Part shown: piece by piece, positions 58,123 through 64,000 of the stretch
Layout of the letters: each line of letters starts with the position of its first letter
Position numbering within the stretch: position 1 is the first letter of the stretch
Origin: Telopea speciosissima
Lineage: Eukaryota; Streptophyta; Magnoliopsida; Proteales; Proteaceae
DNA: 64,000 nucleotides
Assembly: GCF_018873765.1 (NCBI RefSeq)
Contig: NC_057923.1
Span: 8,506,413-8,570,412 of the forward strand
Reading direction: 5' to 3'
Program-made: the position numbers and the translations under genes
The notes under the pieces: model-generated
What the model was told of the DNA's origin: nothing
Database searches by the model: none
What the model saw: the letters and a program-made list of their open reading frames with translations, nothing else

Positions 58123-58977
58123 CAGCTTCTCTCTCTCTCTCTCTCTCTCTCTGGACACTCTTGATTGATCGGTCGGAGCTCCTTAGTAGATCAAATCAGA
58201 GAAAGCTTCTTCCGCTAGTACCAAAGACCCAGCGAGAGCCACAGCGTTACCGCGAAGGTACTTAGAGGGTGTAACGCCCCGTCACCAAATGCCCAAGAAG
58301 GCAAGCACTACGGGGACAGCTGTTAGTGCAGCTGACAATGGTTTCGATACCTCGTTTTCCTCACCTTAGTATCTGTTCACTATCCATGCATCGGACTCCT
58401 ATACTCTGGGGATGTGACACGTGGCCGAGATGCTGTACGGATGGCGATGATGGCTGTGCGCATCTCTAAGCGTGGTGAACATGTGGTGAAGACTCATGGT
58501 TTTCAGGGTCGGTATCGTATTGTCTGTATCGGACAATACGTATCGGTTTTCCTAATTATCAATATCGATACTGTATCGGTGGTACGGTACAAACAAGAGG
58601 TAAAATGGTCAGAAAACTCTTTTTAAAGGAAATTCAAGGGTATTTTCATCCGGTCCAGGCCGATACCTTATTAGTATTGTATTGGTTTTGTGGGTCACCG
58701 ATACCTGTTCTAATACTGTGTACTAAAACCATGGGTGGAGAGAAGCATCACGCTCAGACAAGCGCATCCATCCTCGCCATCTGAACAGCACATCGGTCAC
58801 TTGTCAAGCTGTGGGGGTGCGTCAAACATCTTCCAGCAGACCCCGAGTTGTATAGGAACTCGATTCGTCTTTCCATCCCCCTTCATAACACCAAAAAATT
58901 TTTAAAATGTCAAATATTCTATCGATGAGGCAAAAACTTAAGTTAGTCATTAGTCTCTATATCGCCGAATCGTCATC
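58123..58977. other. TTC38 promoter region and repeats
   Basis: A (CT)n run at 58131-58152 lies directly upstream of the TTC38 start, a common feature of plant 5' UTRs. A GATACC/GGTATCG-rich repeat lies at about 58490-58735 with ends CATGGTTTT and AAAACCATG. No gene supported. Confidence 0.45.
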
Positions 58978-59135
58978 GTCTACGATTCCCTGATCGGTGC
59001 GGTTCCCTAGTGCCTCTCACAAGAGGGGGGTGGGACTCACCCGGGGCACTTGACCGACTACTCTGCCCGAGTGGGATCCACCCTCCTCTTGTGAGAGGCA
59101 CTAAGGAACCGCATCGGTCAGGGAACCGCATACGA
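58978..59135. mobile_element. Fold-back MITE with 70-bp arms
   Basis: Arms 58978-59047 and about 59066-59135 are inverted copies sharing ATTCCCTGATCGGTGCGGTT (left) and its near complement at the right, with TAGTGCCTCTCACAAGAGG in both. Short loop of about 18 bp. Same family as 957-1094. Confidence 0.75.
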
Positions 59136-59562
59136 TAAAAATTATTGTATCGCCACGCAAGGTGAAATTACTTCTTCTTCGTTTTTCCATTGGAGTAGAT
59201 GTGGATTACATAGAATAAAGGGCTTCCCACGAGGCTAGTGAAAGAGGAAATCTGTATGCCACACCAATGAGAATTTGAAGAATCGTATCATATACATGGA
59301 TCCACATGGCCCATATGTTCAAATAGTAGAAAGAATGTCAGTGTAGGCTTCACGGCTTCTTGTGTATGAGAGAGCATAAAGCAAAAAATGCTAAAATACT
59401 TGTCTTTCCCGTCATCATTATAATAGTTTGAAATACATGACCAATGGACATATAGTCCATAGAGGGCATAAAATGATTGTTTTATTTTCTTTTATTTTCA
59501 TGTTATCTAAACATAGCCTTAAATTAAATGCTTATCTTTTCCGTTCATTATAATATTTGAAA
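59136..59562. other. Gene-free stretch
   Basis: AT-rich; no coding frame or repeat ends recognised. Confidence 0.35.
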
Positions 59563-59915
59563 GGGTAAAATTACATGTCATCCCCTGATTTTCAAACGAA
59601 ACTCAGATCATCCCCTGGTTTTTGAAAAAATTCAAATCACCTCCTCTACAGTAACAGTGTTAGTCTGTTGTTAGTTATTGGTATGAAAGGACTATTTTAC
59701 CCTTATACTAAAACAATAAAATTAAATTTACAATACTACCCTTCATCTTCAACATTGGTCAAGGGTAGTTTAGGGATTTAAATTTATTTAACTGGCTGAC
59801 ATCATCACTTAACAGCATAAAACTAACGGTAGGGACTAATTTGTCATATTGAGATCTAAACCAAGAGGTGATCTGAGTTTCGTTTGAAAACCAATGGGTG
59901 ACTTGTAATTTATCC
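59563..59915. mobile_element. MULE-derived MITE, 353 bp
   Basis: Perfect 9-bp target duplication TATTTGAAA at 59554-59562 and 59916-59924. Ends GGGTAAAATTACATGTCATC and the inverted right end (GGATAAATTACAAGTCACCC). Both arms contain TTTTCAAACGAAACTCAGAT. No coding sequence. Subterminal words GTGTTAGTCTGTTGTTAGT and ATTTTACCC recur in 62727-63576. Confidence 0.85.
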
Positions 59916-59924
59916 TATTTGAAA

Positions 59925-60087
59925 TAGATGGCCAATGGAAATATAGAGGGCATAATGGTAAAAGGCCTAGGTAGTTTTTTTAATAGAAGCATCGTACTAT
60001 AGTAGACCTATTATATGAAAGTTATGTAGATGTCAGTGTAGTTGTCACATGAGTTTATCTCTATCTTAAAAAGGTATGGGCTCCAAC
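59925..60087. other. Short spacer between elements
   Basis: No feature seen. Confidence 0.3.
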
Positions 60088-60405
60088 TAGGGATGTAAAT
60101 GGCGAAAAACCCTTGCATCCATATTCGATTTAGGGCATCCGTATAGAGATATCCAAAATAATTCGATTAAAATCTCAAAAATCCGAATACTTAATAATAA
60201 AAATTAAGTAAATAATGAGGTTTTGAAGTTAAACAAGTTCTAGTGATGATAATCATGATCAAGAGATATGGATTGAGAGAATTGTATCCGCTAGGAAGTA
60301 CACAAGATTTAAAATCCGCATCCGATCTCGAACCGTTAGAGGTATCCGTATTCGCGGAATAGTCCGATAATCGACCGTATCCGATCAACCGATCCGTACA
60401 TCCTA
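60088..60405. mobile_element. hAT-like MITE rich in ATCCG words
   Basis: Ends TAGGGATGTAAATGG and, inverted, CCGTACATCCTA. Flanks GCTCCAAC and GCTCAAGC agree at six of eight positions, compatible with a decayed 8-bp duplication. Same family as 43432-43700. Confidence 0.55.
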
Positions 60406-60864
60406 GCTCAAGCAAACCTTGGATTTGTTATGTTTTTCTAATCTCATACTAAGATGTACCATCTGTGTGTCATAATTTAAAATAGAGAAGCAGTTACGGA
60501 GTGCTTACGCAATTTCATCTCTCTTTTCCTTAAAATAAGGGGGCAGAGGTGTCTTTTCACATGAGGAGGAGAGAGATAGACTCATGGGAGTGTTGACGTA
60601 GGCCACACTCCAGAACAGAGAACTTTTTCCCTTTAAACTATTAATTAGTTAAATGGTTAAGATTTAAGTCGAACATTAAAATATTAAAAAATTATGATTG
60701 AGCTATTTCCTTCTAATTAGATTTTTTTGAAGTTAATATTGATGATGTGATCTCAAATTTATTTTTTTTTGGTAATAGATCTCAAATTATATTGTACCAT
60801 CAACTATGATGTTTATCATAATTTAAAATGTTATAGAAATGTGATGATCTAAATTAAATGTTGA
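60406..60864. other. Gene-free AT-rich stretch
   Basis: No coding frame supported and no element ends seen. Confidence 0.35.
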
Positions 60865-60873
60865 AAAAGAAAA

Positions 60874-61716
60874 CAGTAAATTACATAGACGTCCCCTCAC
60901 CTAAGCCTTAAATATATGGACCTATCCTATGTTTCTGAAAAATACTCAGACCACCCCTCTACTTTCCAAACTTTATTGCACAATCCCAATACGTAAGTGA
61001 TTTAAGGGTAGGTAATGGCTTAATTTGAAAGTTTGATTTTTATTGACCATACTACCCTTTGAGAGGGTTGATGTTACCGTTTTACCCTAAAATACCCTTT
61101 TGCTCTTATATCTACCCTTACCCTTCTTCTTCTTCTTCTTCTTCTTAGAACACCACTGCCCATTGTCATCGCCATAGTGATGCCATAGTGGATCGGATTA
61201 TTGGCCTCATCGAGGAACACCTGGAGAGACTCCAAGTTAGCGATGTCAGCCTTGCTACCCTCTCTAATTGCTCCAACATGGAGATCTTGCACCTTTTGAA
61301 GACGACAGAGCATAGGACAACGGACTCAAGTTCCCTCCAGTAGTTAGCCACATTTCCAGCTGTTGATAATCCATCTAGCAGTTCTGGTAGATCGGCATTG
61401 TTCAGGGACAGGTTAGGCCTTTTCACCGGGAGGAATTTGTGGCCTGCCTCGTCCCTTAAGACCATCTGCCTCAAGGGTGAGGCGGTGGTCGGAGGTTGCA
61501 ACGGTGGAACAGAAAGAAATGAAGTTTCTACTTTTTTATATTGAAAAATAATAAACATAGTTAACGGTTGCCAGTAATAGTTTGAAGCAATAATAATTGA
61601 GGGTAAAATTGTCAACTCATATTATTTTCTAACGTTGCTAGGGAGTAATTGTCAAAAAAGTAGAGGAGGTTCGTGTATTTAAGGCTTAGGTCAGGGGAGA
61701 TTCGTGTAATTTACTC
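60874..61716. mobile_element. MULE-type element, 843 bp, with possible captured sequence
   Basis: Perfect 9-bp flanks AAAAGAAAA at 60865-60873 and 61717-61725. Ends CAGTAAATTACATAGACGTC (left) and, inverted, GAGTAAATTACACGAATCTC. CACCTAAGCCTTAAATA / GACCTAAGCCTTAAATA follow in the arms. The interior on the minus strand has overlapping frames with protein-like composition (LRDEAGHKFLPVKRPNLSLN; ADIANLESLQVFLDEANNPI) in two different frames. This looks like a frame-broken fragment of a host gene, which I cannot name. Confidence 0.78.
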
Positions 61717-61725
61717 AAAAGAAAA

Positions 61726-62716
61726 ATATGATATTGAATCAAATCCTTCTAATTGGATTTTTTTTTTTTAACTTGGGGCATTTTGATCATTTTACGTATA
61801 CCAGTTAACATTGGTCGTAATTAGTTGCCCCAAGCATAATTTTTTGAACGTTAGGTATCTCAAGCATAAATATCCTAAATATCCTAAATGTTAGGTAGCT
61901 CAGAATCCTCAGATGCAATATTTCATCATGTATATTGCTCCTAGTTTTTAACCCACTAGAAGGTGACCCAAAAGGGGGCAGGAGGGCCCGTGAAGGGGCC
62001 AGCACTTATTAACAGAAAATACATGACTTGCCGCAGGCGATAGGGGAGGGCGGTCTCAAAGATAAGCTCAACATGCCTCAACACCACTACGATTAATGGT
62101 CCCAACCATCAGTTTAGTAGCCATACATACTAAGGACTCTTATATGAAAATCAAATGGGACTCGTGCCACGTCTTGTCTAGAGAGAAGTATTTCTCTCTC
62201 ACTCTCTCTCTCATATGAGATTCTTTATTATTTTCTTTCTCCTATTCTAACATTTCTACACTAGCTCCACTCTCCCTCATGAAATATTGAGTTAAAGTAA
62301 AGGGAGAAGGTTCTCTGAGCTATGTGTAAGGTACTCTAGCATCTCTTTGGCTATCTCACTTCTCCTCACATGAAATGACTTTACTGCCCTCCAATGTATG
62401 ATACTATTATGTACAATACCATTTTGCTGTACCTCGTTGGTGTGCTTCTCTATGTCACTTGCTCAAAGAATACCCTCCCTTAAATAAATTACACAATTAT
62501 GATCCAAATGTGTGGAGAGTAATTATTCTCCATGTGCTGTGCTAATTTTCCAAGAATGTGTTACCCTTAACAAAGGCCTCTGTTAGTTATTACACAAAAA
62601 TGAGAGGATAAAGTGAGATCTCCATTGAAGAGATGCTTCCCCCAAAAGAAGCTAGCGTTCAACTACCTTAATTGGCAAGGGCCACTAAGATTGAAAAGTG
62701 ATGCTAAAGTTCAATC
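61726..62716. other. Gene-free stretch
   Basis: AT-rich, with CTCTCACTCTCTCTC near 62195-62210. No supported gene. Confidence 0.35.
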
Positions 62717-62726
62717 TTTTATTTGA

Positions 62727-63576
62727 GAGAAAATTACTTGGACACCCCCTAGCCGATGGTTATTTTGTTTACGATCACCAACTTTTCAAACAATTACTTG
62801 ACACCCCCTGAAACCTAACGGTGTTAATCTGTTGTTAGTGTTTAAATGGAAATGTCCATTTTACCTTATGAGTTATTCAACTGAAATTTATGAACATCTT
62901 GCCCTTCTTCTTCTTCTTGAAAATCATAGTATTTAAGTATTGATTGAAAAGATATTTTGTTTGTTTTCACTTTCCTGTTTCCGGTTCTGTTATTTTATTC
63001 CTTCTATAGTTTTTACGATCTCTTCCAATGTGTGACATTAATGTCTTCATATGATGGCTGATCCCACTGGGTCCAAGTTCAAATTAATTAGAGGCTGGCT
63101 TTTCTGTGTGGTTTGGGGCATGAAATCGTGTAATACTGAAGGGTTTACATGTGGTTGGTCTTTGGTCCACCATTGCACTGTCCTTTTCTATTCACTTCGT
63201 CTTTTTCGGGTTTTGTCTGGTATTAAGATGATGGGTCAGGGAGGAACTTGGGATAATGGAATGTGACTTGTTACAACTTAGTAGTTACTGGATTTAGGGC
63301 AGAAGGAATGGGTTTTTTATGCTTGTCACCCAATGTTTCAGAAATTGAATCGAAATCCCCCAATGGTTTGATTGGAATCACCCGACGCTGTTGATATGGG
63401 GGTGGAGGGAATGAGATAGGGTGAGGCAAGGTCGTATGGGATAGGTTGCAACAAGAAGAAGAAGAAGAAACAGAAGGAGGTAAATCTATCACTTCAGTAA
63501 CCTTTAAGGTAGGCATTACAAAAACAGGAGAATAAACAAAATGGCCATAGTTTAAGAGGTGTCTAAGTAATTTTAT
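62727..63576. mobile_element. MULE-type element, 850 bp
   Basis: Flanks TTTTATTTGA at 62717-62726 and 63577-63586 (10 bp, at least 9 as target duplication). Left end GAGAAAATTACTTGGACACC and inverted right end AAAATTACTTAGACACC. GGTTATTTTGTTTA / GGCCATTTTGTTTA follow in the arms. The interior has a plus-strand ATG frame at 63054-63266 (MADPTGSKFKLIRGWLFCVV...) that I do not recognise; it could be captured sequence. Confidence 0.75.
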
Positions 63577-63586
63577 TTTTATTTGA

Positions 63587-64000
63587 AGCCCTCTTTTCTT
63601 GATGCGAATACTCTGTAATCAAGAGTTTTTTTTTTTTGCTCAGGTTTCCTGTTTGATACGGTCGTCAAGTCGTCAAGTTCCTCTATAAGGAGGAAAAATG
63701 ACGACTTAACCTCAATAGGGCAATGTGTTCAGGCAGGGGGTTAGGTTGTCATTTCCGAACCCCATATGAGAGGAACCGGGCAACTGGACTAGATTGGGAA
63801 TATGAAAGGATAATCATCCTTACATCAATACCCTACACTTAAAATCTTTGATGATTGATTATATGGTTTCTTGTTTTCTAGAACTACTCTAATAAGATTG
63901 CTAAAGAAAGACAAGATCACAGATTTTCATTTTAGCACAACTTCGTTTCTTTATTTATTTCTAAAATTATAAGGACAAAAAAGGGAAACAGAGACCTTTT
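63587..64000. other. Gene-free right edge
   Basis: AT-rich sequence with a T-run at 63627-63638. No coding frame or repeat ends recognised. Confidence 0.35.

Overview
The window is nuclear DNA from a flowering plant. It is AT-rich with intron-rich, plant-specific gene families (tandem DUF569 protein, LRK10L receptor kinase, LOB-domain factor, BRUTUS-like E3 ligase, plant TTC38). Introns are long and full of transposons, including Au-type SINEs, Ty1/copia, L1-type LINE and Mutator-like elements. The species cannot be fixed from sequence alone. Five host genes can be modelled, plus the tail of a possible sixth at the left edge. No organellar, bacterial or viral genes, CRISPR arrays or canonical tRNA/rRNA genes were seen.

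Layout. 3-119: possible 3' end of a gene. 2129-6180 (minus): a four-exon gene with two DUF569 domains, 522 aa. 8537-9900: a Mutator-like element (MULE) carrying a two-exon copy of an embryo-specific protein 3 (ATS3/PLAT) gene. 12565-17855: a probable second MULE carrying a fragment of a PMT-type methyltransferase gene, split by a 3.9-kb copia element. 19533-21446 (plus): intronless LRK10L-type receptor kinase. 23949-24918 (plus): LOB-domain factor of the LBD22/LBD27 type, with a possible frameshift in its last exon. 25540-28010: decayed LINE interrupted by a SINE. 29356-42975 (minus): complete 13-exon BRUTUS-like gene, 1288 aa, with a 2.1-kb MULE carrying a MYB fragment in one intron. 45300-58122 (minus): complete 14-exon TTC38 gene, 471 aa, whose introns hold a copia element, two SINEs, a MITE, a 228-bp tandem duplication and an LTR-like segment. 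59563-63576: three more MULE-type elements with 9-10 bp target duplications.

The multi-exon models rest on GT-AG junctions whose reading phases agree at every splice, and on family motifs that continue across the junctions. The coding genes do not form a pathway. BTSL proteins belong to iron homeostasis, LRK10L kinases to cell-surface signalling and LBD factors to development.

The most unusual signal is a group of five or six MULE-like elements within 64 kb. They share a loose terminal signature (AAATTAC...GACACCCCCT), and five have 9-10 bp target duplications. At least three carry recognisable pieces of three different host genes, so they look like Pack-MULEs. One sits inside a transcribed intron with 200-bp inverted arms.
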